This document shows positions 9,018-18,383 of a stretch of DNA of 64,000 bases, piece after piece (position 1 is the stretch's first letter; each line of letters starts with the position of its first letter). A program made the position numbers and the translations under genes. The stretch covers positions 62,001 through 126,000 of the forward strand of contig CAWGEX010000002.1 in NCBI GenBank assembly GCA_963821755.1, written 5' to 3'. The notes under the pieces are model-generated. The model ran no database searches, was not told where the DNA came from, and saw only the letters and a list, made by a program, of their open reading frames with translations. The stretch is from Bog-473 sp963821755 (GTDB lineage Bacteria; Actinomycetota; Acidimicrobiia; Acidimicrobiales; RAAP-2).

Positions 9018-10223
9018 CCTCGCTCGTCGGGAAGAGGTTGCTCCACGTCACCACGGTGGACATGAGCCTGGCGCTGCTGCTCGGCCCCCAACTCCGAGCC
9101 TTTGCCGAAGCTGGAATGGAGGTGGTGGGAGTGTCGGCTCCCGGACCGTACGTACCCCGGCTGGAGGCCTGGGGCATCCGACACGAGCCCCTGCGTCACG
9201 CCACCCGGTCCATGGCCGTCGGCCAGGACATGATGGCCCTGACCGAACTGTGGCGGCTCTTCCGGCGGCTCAAACCCGACATCGTCCACACCCACAACCC
9301 CAAGCCGGGCCTGTACGGTCGGCTGGCGGCCCGTGCCGCCGGGGTGCCCGGCGTGGTCAACACGGTGCACGGCCTCTACGCCAGCCCGGAGGATCGGGCC
9401 TCGCGCCGGGCCGTGGTCTACGCCCTCGAACGGGCGGCGTCGCTGTGCTCGGGAGCCGAGCTGGTCCAGAACCCCGAGGACCTCGAGGTGCTGGCCCGTC
9501 TGGGCATTCCCCGCGACAAGCTGGTGCTGCTCGGCAACGGCATCGACCTGGAGCGCTTCCGCCCCGCCGCGGACGAGGACGGCCGCCGACGGGCCCGGGC
9601 GGCCCTCGGGGTGGATGTCGAGGCTGTGGTGGTCGGAACCGTCGGGCGCCTGGTGCGGCAGAAGGGCTTCCCTGAGCTCTTCGCGGCGGCCGAGCGCCTC
9701 CGCGGCACGCACCCCGACGTCGTCTTCGTGGTGGTGGGGGGATCCGATCCCGGACAAGGCCGACGCCATCTCGTCCGAAGAGCTGGCTGCCGCCGGTCGC
9801 CGCGGTCACATCGTCTTCACAGGAAGCCGGGACGACATGGAGGACGTCTACCGCGGCTTCGACCTGTTCGTGCTGCCCTCCCACCGAGAGGGCTTTCCCC
9901 GGTCGGCCATGGAAGCGGCGGCGACCGGCCTGCCGGTGATCGCCACCGACATCCGGGGCTGTCGTCAGGTCGTCTCCCCCGGCAAGACCGGACTGCTCGT
10001 TCCTCTGCACGACCCCGTGCGACTGGCGTCGGCGATCGAGGAGTTGGTGGTCGACCCCGCCCTGCGTCGGCGCATGGGCATCGCCGGTCGGCGCAAGGCC
10101 GAGGCCGAGTTCGACGACCGGGCCGTGGTGTCCAAGACCTTGGAGGCCTACGAACGGGTCCTGATCCCGGCCACTTCCCCGAGGAGCCGCCGAACGCCCT
10201 CGTCGGCCGCCCGGCCGTCATAG
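9014..10223 (+). CDS. Family 4 glycosyltransferase, frameshifted
   Basis: A GT4 enzyme of about 400 residues, coupled to the preceding gene by an ATGA overlap. The N-terminal half (PDIVHTHNPKPGLYGRLAAR, then VVNTVHGLYASPEDRA) is in one frame. The donor domain (SEELAAAGRRGHIVFTGSRD, then LPSHREGFPRSAMEAAATGL) continues in another. The change falls at a run of six G at 9736-9741, where one base removed restores VVFVVVGDPIPDKADA. A homopolymer miscount is the simplest explanation. The 3' end overlaps the convergent glycosyltransferase gene by 76 bases. The HTHNPKPG and VNTVHG motifs resemble WbpL-partner/PglA-like initiating GT4 enzymes. Confidence 0.85.
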
Positions 10224-11365
10224 CGGTCGAGGTACCGCCTCTCCGCCGCCTCGGTCAGGCGCACGCGGAGCCCAGCGTCATTCAACAGGCGGACCGTGGC
10301 GGCGGCAAACTCCTCTGGATCGTCGGCCAGCAGCAGATGCACGCCGTCCTCGACGTCCAATCCCTCCGCGCCCACGCTGGTGGACACCACCGGGACACGG
10401 TGGGCGAAGGACTCCAAGATCTTCACCCGGGTCCCACTGCCGTAACGGAGCGGTACGACGGCGACCGATGCTCGAGCCAGCTCGTCCTCCATGGAAGGGG
10501 TCTGGCCCACCACGGTGACCACCCCGGGCCGGTGGAGCCGCTTGACGCTGGTGCCCGGCAGTCCGACCAGTCGTACCTCCATTGCCGGAACGGTGGCCCG
10601 GACGCGGGGAGCGATGGCGGTCGCCAACCACTCCGCCGCGTCGATGTTGGGGGGGTAGCCGAGGCTCCCCTGAAACAGCACGACCGGCGGCCCGGCGGCC
10701 AAGGGGTCCCCCGCCGGTTGGCGCGGACGAGGGTACGTGTTGGGGATCACGTCGACGTTGGTCAGTCCGGACCTGGCCGCATCCACGTCGCTCGGGACCA
10801 CCACCCGCTCCACCTGGGCGGCCAGCGACCGCTGGAACCTTCGCCAGTCTCGCCCGTTGAGCCGGGCCTGGTACGAGGCCAGGCGGGTCCGCATGGATCC
10901 GCCCGGGGCGCCCGATCGCAGCAGGTCGGCGCGGAGCCGTGCCTTGACGTCCTCGAGGTCCATGAGATCCACGATGGTCGGGCCGAGGTCGGGCCGTCCC
11001 GCCCATTCGAAGATGGGCGCGGTGGAGAACCACACCACGTCGTACGGCGGACGGGCCCATTCCCGAAGGGCCAGTCCCGGGGCACGGTCGGCTCGGAGCA
11101 TGGTCACCTCCAGTGGGATGCCCCGGCGGACCGCCCATTCCAGCCGCCATCGGACCTGTCGGGACATGGTTGGGTACGGCGCGCCCGTCCACCGGAGCAC
11201 CGGAACCTCCGGCGGCACCACAATGTTCGAACGGCGCGGATCGTGGAGAATGAACAGGTCGAGGTCGGCCACCGATGCCGCTGCCTCCACGACCTGGGCC
11301 AGGCGGATGAGCCCGCCGCCGAGCGACGGCCACGGGACATTGTCGGCAACCAGCAGTGCTCTCAC
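10148..11365 (-). CDS. Glycosyltransferase, GT4-like
   Basis: A 405-residue GT-B type protein. The N-terminus ALLVADNVPWPSLGGGLIRL is the substrate-domain glycine loop. The C-terminal domain has VVLFQGSLGYPPNIDAAEWL and VVPLRYGSGTRVKILESFAH, typical of the group that includes sugar transferases of XrtA/exopolysaccharide loci. The GTG start overlaps the stop of a 50-codon glycosyltransferase N-terminal remnant upstream (GTGA), which suggests the two were once, or still are, translationally coupled. Its C-terminus overlaps the 3' end of the convergent GT4 gene. Confidence 0.85.
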   Translation of the reverse strand: MRALLVADNVPWPSLGGGLIRLAQVVEAAASVADLDLFILHDPRRSNIVVPPEVPVLRWTGAPYPTMSRQVRWRLEWAVRRGIPLEVTMLRADRAPGLALREWARPPYDVVWFSTAPIFEWAGRPDLGPTIVDLMDLEDVKARLRADLLRSGAPGGSMRTRLASYQARLNGRDWRRFQRSLAAQVERVVVPSDVDAARSGLTNVDVIPNTYPRPRQPAGDPLAAGPPVVLFQGSLGYPPNIDAAEWLATAIAPRVRATVPAMEVRLVGLPGTSVKRLHRPGVVTVVGQTPSMEDELARASVAVVPLRYGSGTRVKILESFAHRVPVVSTSVGAEGLDVEDGVHLLLADDPEEFAAATVRLLNDAGLRVRLTEAAERRYLDRYDGRAADEGVRRLLGEVAGIRTRS

Positions 11366-11514
11366 GGCCCCGCCAGCGCGCCCGAGCTTGTTTGAACCTG
11401 AGCGACGTCAGTGACCCGGCCCAGGCACTGATTGCGCACCGCTGTGCAGAGACGGAGTCGCGACCCGTTGTCGGCCGGCCAGGGGTACTCAATGGCGACC
11501 ACCAACGTCTGCAT
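11362..11514 (-). pseudogene. Glycosyltransferase N-terminal remnant (50 aa)
   Basis: The frame from ATG 11514 gives 50 residues beginning MQTLVVAIEYPWPADNGSRL. This matches the first strand and glycine loop of GT4 enzymes and is similar to the start of the following gene (ALLVADNVPWPSLGGGLIRL). It stops after about 50 residues, directly at the start codon of that gene. It therefore looks like the stub of a duplicated glycosyltransferase whose body was deleted. A short functional peptide is possible but unlikely. Confidence 0.6.
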
Positions 11515-11674
11515 TTCATACCCCGGAGCTGTTCGGCGACACGGGGCGGCCGGCCGACTGGCCGTTCCGTCCCTGGGCCAGGTCCTAGCAGCGGAAGCGC
11601 GCCTGCGGCAAGCTGGACATCGTGTCGCTGCTACGGTGCGATTGCTTCCGTCGACCAGGGGAGGAAGGTCGGAG

Positions 11675-12874
11675 ATGACGGCGCATCTCGGGACCGACGG
11701 CAGTCCGCTGGTGGTGCACGTCATCCCCTCCCCGCTCGGCCGGGGAGCCCAACGCGCGGCACGCATCCTGGTCGACCGGCTCGACGAACCAGGAAGGGTC
11801 CGCCACATGCTGCTCGGCCTCTTCGACGGCCCACCCGAGGTGGCACTCGATCTGGCCCTCGGCCATCCCGGTGGCAGCCACCCCGCCGAGGGCTTCCAAC
11901 CGCGCCTCGCCCTGCGTCTACGGTCGGCGCTCGCTCAGCTGAACCCGGCGCTCGTGGTGGCCCACGGCGGCGACCCGATGAAGTACGTAGTGCCGGCAGT
12001 CATCGGCACCGGACGCCGGTTGGCCTACTGCGTCATCGGCACCTACGCCGGACCGCCGACGGCGCTCCACGAATGGCTCTGGAGGCGCCTCATGGCCCGG
12101 GCGGATCTGGTGGTGGCGGTCGGCGATGAGGTGCTCGACGAATGCACCCGACGCTTCGGCGTGTCCACCCATCGGGCGGTGGTGATACCGAACGGACGAG
12201 ACCCTTCGCAGTTCCATCCCCGCTCGGCACCGACCGACGCGGCCGCGGCGCCCACACTCATCTTCGTCGGAGCCATGACACCCCAGAAGCAGCCCGATCG
12301 CTTCGTCGAGGTGGTGGGTCGCCTGCGGGCCGAGGGCCATTCGTTCCGCGCCGTGTTGGTCGGAGACGGACCGCTCGCCGGGGAGCTGGCCGGTGTGGCG
12401 GCAGCCTGCGGGGTCGAGCTCCTCGGTTCCCGTTCGGACGTGCCCGAACTCCTCCGCCGATCGGACGTGCTGGTCTTCACCAGCCGGCCCACCGGCGAGG
12501 GCATGCCCGGCGTGCTCATCGAGGCCGGACTGAGCGGCCTCCCGGCCGTGTCAACCAACGTGCCCGGGGCGGCGACCGTGCTCGCGGACGGCCGTACGGG
12601 GGTCATCGTGGACGACTCGGTTCGATCGATGGCCCAGGCAGTCGACCGGCTCCTGGACGACCCCGTCCGCCGGGCCGCCATGGGCGCGGCGGCCCGCAGC
12701 CGATGCGAATCGGAGTTCAGCCTCGACCTCATGGCCGAGCGGTGGAGGGCCGCGCTCCAGCCGATGGTGTGCGGTCAGGACGGGGCCGCTCGCCGCGGCC
12801 GGACGCCGCTGGGGCGAAGAGCCATTGCCCTCCGCCGTTCGATGCGGGCCCGCCGGGGCAACTCCCACTCGTAG
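11675..12874 (+). CDS. Family 4 glycosyltransferase
   Basis: A 399-residue GT4 enzyme. VHVIPSPLGRGAQRAARILV is the N-terminal loop. TLIFVGAMTPQKQPDRFVEV and FTSRPTGEGMPGVLIEAGLS form the donor domain with the E-x7-E motif (E..GMPGVLIE). The ATG at 11675 follows AGGAAGG/GGAG. The long open frame upstream of it reads in antisense through the glycosyltransferase remnant and is not used. The last 100 bases overlap the convergent membrane protein gene. The basic C-terminal tail (RRSMRARRGN) lies in that overlap. Confidence 0.87.
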   Translation: MTAHLGTDGSPLVVHVIPSPLGRGAQRAARILVDRLDEPGRVRHMLLGLFDGPPEVALDLALGHPGGSHPAEGFQPRLALRLRSALAQLNPALVVAHGGDPMKYVVPAVIGTGRRLAYCVIGTYAGPPTALHEWLWRRLMARADLVVAVGDEVLDECTRRFGVSTHRAVVIPNGRDPSQFHPRSAPTDAAAAPTLIFVGAMTPQKQPDRFVEVVGRLRAEGHSFRAVLVGDGPLAGELAGVAAACGVELLGSRSDVPELLRRSDVLVFTSRPTGEGMPGVLIEAGLSGLPAVSTNVPGAATVLADGRTGVIVDDSVRSMAQAVDRLLDDPVRRAAMGAAARSRCESEFSLDLMAERWRAALQPMVCGQDGAARRGRTPLGRRAIALRRSMRARRGNSHS

Positions 12875-14082
12875 CGGGGCGGACGGTGACGAGGTCCGCG
12901 GGGAATGCACAGAACCACGAGCAAGAACGGCAGCATCACCGTTCGTTCGCGGGTGATCAGCCCCAGGTTCCCCAGAGCGGCGAAGGCGTAGAGGAATGAT
13001 GCCGTGAAGAACAGGCTCATGAACACGTAGGTCCGGGCCAGCATCACCCGCGGGAGTATCCGCAGCTGCCGGAGCGACGTGAGGATCAGCCATATCAGCA
13101 CGGAGTTCTCCACGGCGCTGATCCACTGCCCGCCGCCATGGGCGTTGACCGGCAACGGATCGAACAGGACGGCGTAGATGTCCTTGGGATAGGCGGCGAT
13201 ACTGGGTGAGTAGCCCACGGTGCTGCTCCCGAACCCCGCAGTACCCTTGGCGCTGTTGTTGTTCTTGGCGATCTCGGTAAGCGAGATCGAGCCCTTGGTG
13301 CCCGGTAGGAAGTGGAGCGTCACGAAGATGGCGACGCCGAGCATCGATCCCAGCACAATGAGTGCGACCGTGCGGCGGGGTCCCGCGAACTTGGTGTTCG
13401 GGTCCGCCGGGCGAAAGAGCATGGCCAAGGTGAAGCCGCCCAGGGCCAGCAGGACCTCGTTCGGTCGGATGAACACGCCGCCCGCTGAGCCGAGAACGAC
13501 CATCCAGTACCCACCGCGATGGGCGAGGATTCGGGCGCACCCGTAGGCCGTCAGACCCATCAGGAAGGTCATCATGGCTTCCTTGCTCACATCCGAGGTC
13601 CAAAAGATGAGGGTCGGAAGGAAGAAGATCAAGTACCCGTAGCGGCGACTACCGGCCCCGCCGAACGTGGTGGTGAAGGCGAGGTAGAAGAAGACGATGC
13701 CGATGAAGGAGAGCCAGCTGAAGACCAGGAACGCGCCGAGCTGGTTGACCCCGATGATGGCAAAGACCACGCCGGCCACGATGCTCACCGAACCGTCCGA
13801 GACAATGCCCTTGAGACCGGCCGGTGCCAGCGAAAAGTTGAGATGGCGAAAACCTTCCGCCAGCACTGCCCCTTGGGAGTCGTACCGGTTGTAGTCGGCG
13901 ATCCCCCCGTAGAGGTGGTCGACGACCCAGATCTGCACAGGGGCACCGATGAGGTGGAGCACCAGGCAGACAGTCAGAGCCTTGTACAGCCACGGGTTGC
14001 TTTCGAGCGGGGCGACGCGACCGATGATGACCCGCCCGAGACCGAACAAGCCCGCCGCGATGAGGATGGAGAAGAAAATCAA
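12775..14082 (-). CDS. Polytopic membrane protein, polymerase-like
   Basis: A 435-residue protein with about ten hydrophobic segments, including FFSILIAAGLFGLGRVII at the start and LTVCLVLHLIGAPVQIW, IVAGVVFAIIGVNQLGAFLV and RRTVALIVLGSMLGVAIFV. A large external loop follows, with ISLTEIAKNNNSAKGTAGFG. The overall plan (multiple membrane spans, one long periplasmic loop, located in a glycan locus) fits a polysaccharide polymerase or GT-C-like protein, but I see no diagnostic motif. The last 40 residues are arginine-rich and overlap the convergent GT4 gene, so a frame change near 12880 hiding an earlier stop is possible. Confidence 0.65.
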   Translation of the reverse strand: MIFFSILIAAGLFGLGRVIIGRVAPLESNPWLYKALTVCLVLHLIGAPVQIWVVDHLYGGIADYNRYDSQGAVLAEGFRHLNFSLAPAGLKGIVSDGSVSIVAGVVFAIIGVNQLGAFLVFSWLSFIGIVFFYLAFTTTFGGAGSRRYGYLIFFLPTLIFWTSDVSKEAMMTFLMGLTAYGCARILAHRGGYWMVVLGSAGGVFIRPNEVLLALGGFTLAMLFRPADPNTKFAGPRRTVALIVLGSMLGVAIFVTLHFLPGTKGSISLTEIAKNNNSAKGTAGFGSSTVGYSPSIAAYPKDIYAVLFDPLPVNAHGGGQWISAVENSVLIWLILTSLRQLRILPRVMLARTYVFMSLFFTASFLYAFAALGNLGLITRERTVMLPFLLVVLCIPRGPRHRPPRYEWELPRRARIERRRAMALRPSGVRPRRAAPS

Positions 14083-14127
14083 CGGAGGTGCGGTCCGGTC
14101 GACATCAGACCGGCCGGGGCCGCCAGC

Positions 14128-15009
14128 TCAGGCCTCCGGACGCGGCGGGACGTCCCAGACGGCTCGGTGCTCGGACGGCGTCGCGAGACCGAGGGGTGTC
14201 TGCTCGACCAGATCGGCGACGAACGGCTTCGCATCGGTGACCGTTGTGGCGTCGGCCGGTGAGACCCCGTGTCCGTTCATGGCGCCATCGTCGTCCGCTT
14301 CATCGTTCGGCCGCTTGCGGGCTCTCCAACGTCGGCGGTCAGCCCGGGGTCGATCGTCGTCCTCGTCGTCGTCCCACTCCTCGTCGTCGTCACGAACCGA
14401 AGCGCCGGTCGTCAGCGCCATACCGACCACCGGCGCCCCAAGGCGTCTCAGCACGGCACTGGTCCTGCGCAACTCGTCCGTTGTGGTCAATCGGCGCTCA
14501 CCCACAATCAGCACCAGATCGGCCAGCGGAGCCAGACCTTGGCCATGGTGAACGGAGAGGAACGACGGAACATCGAGGATGACAACATCGACGACGTCGC
14601 GCAGCGCGTCGAGTACCTCCGGGATGCGAATCACCACTTGACTCGTGTGGGCCACGAATTGCTGCAAGGCCAGGAAGGACACGCCGGCGACGCTGGTGTC
14701 CTCAAGCCGATCCTGCACATCGTCCGGCCTCAAGGGCCCGGTGAGCCGGCGGTCGCTCTCGCCGTCGGTCAGCGGCGCAAGAATTCTGGGCAGCTCCCGT
14801 TCATCGACGTGGGCATCGATGCCGTCGGTCGTCACTATCACCACTCGCTGACCTATCTCGGCGCAGACACTGGCCAAGTTGACCGCAACGGCAGCTCGGG
14901 TGGGTTCCGAACCCGGGGAGGTGACCATGACCACGCTGCGGGCCGCGTGCCGTGCGGGGGTCAGGTCGAGCGAGGGTACGGGCAGCGGTTGGTGTACTGC
15001 GCTCCTCAT
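14128..15009 (-). CDS. BY-kinase/CpsD-like protein, degenerate P-loop
   Basis: A 293-residue protein placed directly after a Wzz-like gene (ATGA overlap), the standard position of the bacterial tyrosine kinase that controls chain length. The fold pattern is a P-loop ATPase: SVVMVTSPGSEPTRAAVAVN aligns with the kinase motif around PGEGKST but lacks the lysine and the following Ser/Thr pair (residues 33-38 are GSEPTR). VVDVVILDVPSF occupies the Walker B place. The C-terminal third is very acidic then basic (DDDEEWDDDEDDDRPRADRR) and has no tyrosine cluster. It is probably an inactive regulatory relative, or a MinD/ParA-like adaptor. Loss of activity is inferred from sequence only. Confidence 0.68.
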   Translation of the reverse strand: MRSAVHQPLPVPSLDLTPARHAARSVVMVTSPGSEPTRAAVAVNLASVCAEIGQRVVIVTTDGIDAHVDERELPRILAPLTDGESDRRLTGPLRPDDVQDRLEDTSVAGVSFLALQQFVAHTSQVVIRIPEVLDALRDVVDVVILDVPSFLSVHHGQGLAPLADLVLIVGERRLTTTDELRRTSAVLRRLGAPVVGMALTTGASVRDDDEEWDDDEDDDRPRADRRRWRARKRPNDEADDDGAMNGHGVSPADATTVTDAKPFVADLVEQTPLGLATPSEHRAVWDVPPRPEA

Positions 15010-15846
15010 TGTTCTGACCCGGGCCAGGTCCCCGGGTCCAGCGACAGGTCCGCACCCTCGAGCCACTGGTCGCCCTGATCCGCCACTTCAGGGAGGGGCT
15101 CGCGGAATACCGAGAGCCAGAGCATCCGGTAGGCCTCGCTCGAATCACTCGAGGCCGCGGGGAGCTCGGCCACAACCGGATAGCCCAAGGCCGCCTGAGC
15201 CCGCCGGGCTGAGGTCACGCGCTTGTCCAGCAACCCCCTCGCCAGGGCCACCAGGGCACCCAGGAGCAGGCCGATCAGCAGGCCGGCCAGAGCACGCACC
15301 GGGCGGCTACTGAACTTCTGGGACACGGTCTTGGTCGGAACGGCAAAATCGGGCTCGGTCGACTGGAGTATCTGGAAGCCGGTGTAGACATCTTGGCCGG
15401 TGGCCGCCTTCGCTCCAGCCACCACTGCGGATTGCAACGCCTCGTCGTAGCCGACGTTGAGGGCAGCCGACTCGACTGCGGTCGGCGCCTTCACCTGTAC
15501 CGCAATCACACCGGGTTGGCCCGTCTGGTCACTCGGTCCGTTGACCGAGACCATGCCGCGCAGGACGTACTGGGGCTGGTTGATCCGAGCCCGCTTTGCC
15601 GCATCGGCAAAGACCCCGTCCGAGGTGGCGAAGAATTGGATCTGTTCGGTGGTGACCCCGGGAGGGAGTGGGCTGGAGTTGCCACCATCGACGCCGGGAG
15701 GGGCTCCGATGCTGGTGGTGGTCACATACTGCGGGTGCACCACTGATCTGGGCAGCAGCGACCCCGACCGCCAGTCCGACGATGGCAAACACGACGATCA
15801 GCCACCAGCCCCGAGCGAGAGCCTGCCTGTAATCACTCCACTCCAT
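15006..15846 (-). CDS. Wzz-like chain-length/capsule co-polymerase, frameshifted
   Basis: A chain-length determinant of about 280 residues. It has an N-terminal segment MEWSDYRQALARGWW followed by a membrane span, an extracytoplasmic domain, and a second span LAGLLIGLLLGALVALARG leading to a short cytoplasmic tail. This is the two-span layout of Wzz/YveK/CapA proteins. The first 35 residues are in one frame and the rest (HPQYVTTTSIGAPPGVDGG onward) in another; the change lies near 15750. The ATG at 15846 has GGGAG upstream. It presumably sets polymer length together with the overlapping BY-kinase-like protein. Confidence 0.75.
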
Positions 15847-16321
15847 CGCTACTCCCACGTTCCCACTCTTGGTCGTGGACGGCAACCATTCGTCGCCGTA
15901 CCCTACCCAGCCGCCAAGTCATTGTAACATCGCAGGCTGGGACCAGGACCGCCGCACCCCCGAACAGCTATTCGTTTGACGATTTCGCATTGGGGGCAAC
16001 TTCCCACCCATGACAAACCCCTCCGTCAAATGACGCAGCGGCCACGACACCGCTCTCGACGACGGGGTCCAAACAAATGGCGATTCGGTCGAACCTGCCC
16101 TGTCCGAGAATGTGCAGGTTGCCAGGCATGCGCTACATTGGCGTGGGGTGCACAGTCGGAGGCCGAAATGCTTGTCGGAAGTGTTCGCAAATGCAGCCAG
16201 CTGCCCAATTGCAAGCGGCGTCGTTGTTGGTAGGCGCGGCTAAGACGGGGGCCAAGATAGAGGTCGGGGTCGGGGGACACGCTCCGATGGGCGGACAACG
16301 CTGTCCGAACTCTTCTCTGCA
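15847..16321. promoter_or_regulatory. Divergent control region of two glycan operons
   Basis: These 475 bases separate the minus-strand Wzz operon from the plus-strand nucleotide-sugar operon. A possible -10 for the Wzz gene is TAGGGT on the minus strand at 15905-15900. An inverted repeat AACCTGC (16092-16098) / GCAGGTT (16114-16120) with a 15-base loop lies mid-region and could be an operator or RNA hairpin. No protein-coding frame here is convincing. Confidence 0.4.
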
Positions 16322-18383
16322 ATGGTCGGGCGTGAAGCTGTGACCGCCGCCGGATCAGGGCAAGGCTGGCCGGAACCAGACTCCGCGGGCAGTCCAGGCA
16401 CACTGGCAACTCGCCGGTCCGTGAGCCGCTCACGGCAGATCGTCGTGCTGGCCAGCCGAGTGCGCGCGCAGCTCCTCTTCATGGTGCTCGACGCCGCCTG
16501 CGTGGTGGCCGCGTACAGTGCGTCCGAAGTCTTCTACTGGCGCCACGTGGCCCCTGCTGACTACGGCTGGCACTTCGGGCTTTTCGTACTCTTCGTGGTG
16601 ATCCTGACGCTGGTCTCCAACCGGATGTTCGGGCTGTACGGCCGCATCTGGCGCCACGCCGGCCTCGAAGAAGCCCGCCAGATGATCCTCTCGACCGCAA
16701 CGGTCGCCCTCGTTCTGCTGGTCCTCTATCCCATAATCCGGGTGGCCGGATTTCAACTATTGCACCCCGAGGTGGTGGCCTTCGGCCTGTTCTTCGCGGC
16801 GGCCGGGATGAGCGTGCTCCGCTTCCACACGCGCATCTTCGCCTGGCAGCGGGGCTCCCGGGGCAGCGGCTTGCGGGTGGCGATCGTCGGCAGCCACGAC
16901 GGGGCGGCGTCGGCCATCCGCGAGATGCTCCGGTTTCCTGCTGCCGGACTGATTCCGGTGGCCGTCTTCGACGACGACACCTCGGTGCATGGGATGTCCC
17001 TGGTGGGCGTGCCGGTGGTCGGGACCATCGGTGACATTCCGGCCTCGACCAGCCGCTACATGCTCCAGCAGGTGCTCTTGGCCATACCCGAAGCCCCACC
17101 GGAGGTGATCGCCGACGTGCTGCGGTCGGCCGAGGCGGCCGGGATCGCCATGAAGGTGCTCCCCACCGTGCACGACGTCGTCAAGGGGCCGACCGATATG
17201 TGGGCCATCCGCAGGGCCCGCGAGCCGCGGATCGAGGACCTCTTGGGTCGGACTCCGGTCGCCACCGACCTGGACGGGGTGCGCCAGTCGCTCGAAGGTC
17301 ACCGTGTGCTGGTCACCGGGGCCGGAGGTTCCATCGGTTCGGAGATCTGCCGCCAAGTCGCCGGATTCGGTCCCGCCCTGCTGGTCCTCCTCGACCACGA
17401 CGAGACGCACATCCACGACACCGTCGCGACGGTCGATGGTCCTTGCCAACAGGCTCTCATCGACATCACCGACCGCGACACCCTCTTCGCGGCCTTCGAG
17501 CAGTACCGGCCCGATGTCGTGCTCCACACCGCCGGCCACAAGCATGTGCCGGTGCTCGAGGGACACCCGGTCGAGGCCTCACGGACGAACGTGTTCGGGA
17601 CGCTCAACGTCATCGAGGCATCGGCCGCGATCGGCGTCGGTCGGTTCGTGCTGATCTCGACCGACAAGGCCGTGTGGCCGTCGAACGTCATGGGCGCCTC
17701 CAAGCGTGCGGCAGAGCAAGTGCTCTTGAGTCGGTCGCCCGAGGACAGTGCCTATCTGCGCCGTCCGGTTCGGGAACGTCCTCGGTAGCCGGGGCAGCGT
17801 CATCCCCACGTTCACCCGTCAGATCTTGTCCGGTGGGCCGGTAACGGTGACCGACCCAAGGATGACCCGGTTCTTCATGAGCGTCGAAGAGGCGGTGCAA
17901 CTGGTCCTCCAAGCGTCGCTCCTGTCGAAGGGCGGGGACATCTTCATGCTCGACATGGGCGAGCCGGTTCCCATCATCGACCTCGCCCGACGGATGATCC
18001 AGCTGTCGGGTGCTCGCATCGATGTGGACATCCCGATCAAAGTTGTGGGTATCCGACCCGGGGAAAAGCTTCGGGAGAACCTGCGGGAGCCCGAGGAGCA
18101 GGTCTTGGCGACTGAGCACGCCTCCATCTCCCGGCTGATCCCCATCACCTCGCCACCGGCGTGGTTTGAGACGAACCTCGACCTGCTCGCCGACGCCACG
18201 CGTCGGCGTGACCCGGACAAGGTGCGCCGACTGCTCTTCGCCATCGCCGGGATCAAATCGGAACAGGACACACATCTCGGTCCGGCGGCTCCGGAACTCG
18301 AGATCGATGGAATCGCTCCTCCATCACCGATCCAACTCCGGCTCGAAGCCGCCGGTGACAGGGCCGAGTCGAAGGGGGCGTAG
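16322..18383 (+). CDS. CapD/FlaA1-type nucleoside-diphosphate-sugar epimerase/dehydratase, frameshifted
   Basis: A membrane-bound polysaccharide biosynthesis protein of about 687 residues. The N-terminal third has four membrane spans (LLFMVLDAACVVAAY first). It is followed by a CoA-binding-like Rossmann domain (LRVAIVGSHDGAASAIRE) and then an extended SDR domain with VLVTGAGGSIGSEICRQVAG and STDKAVWPSNVMGASKRAAE (Met in place of Tyr in the YxxxK site, normal for this family). Such enzymes 4,6-dehydrate or epimerise UDP-GlcNAc-type sugars. The frame changes near 17750, after SRSPEDSA and before CAVRFGNVLGSRGSVIPTF. The rest ends at 18383, where the next gene's GTG begins. Confidence 0.87.
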
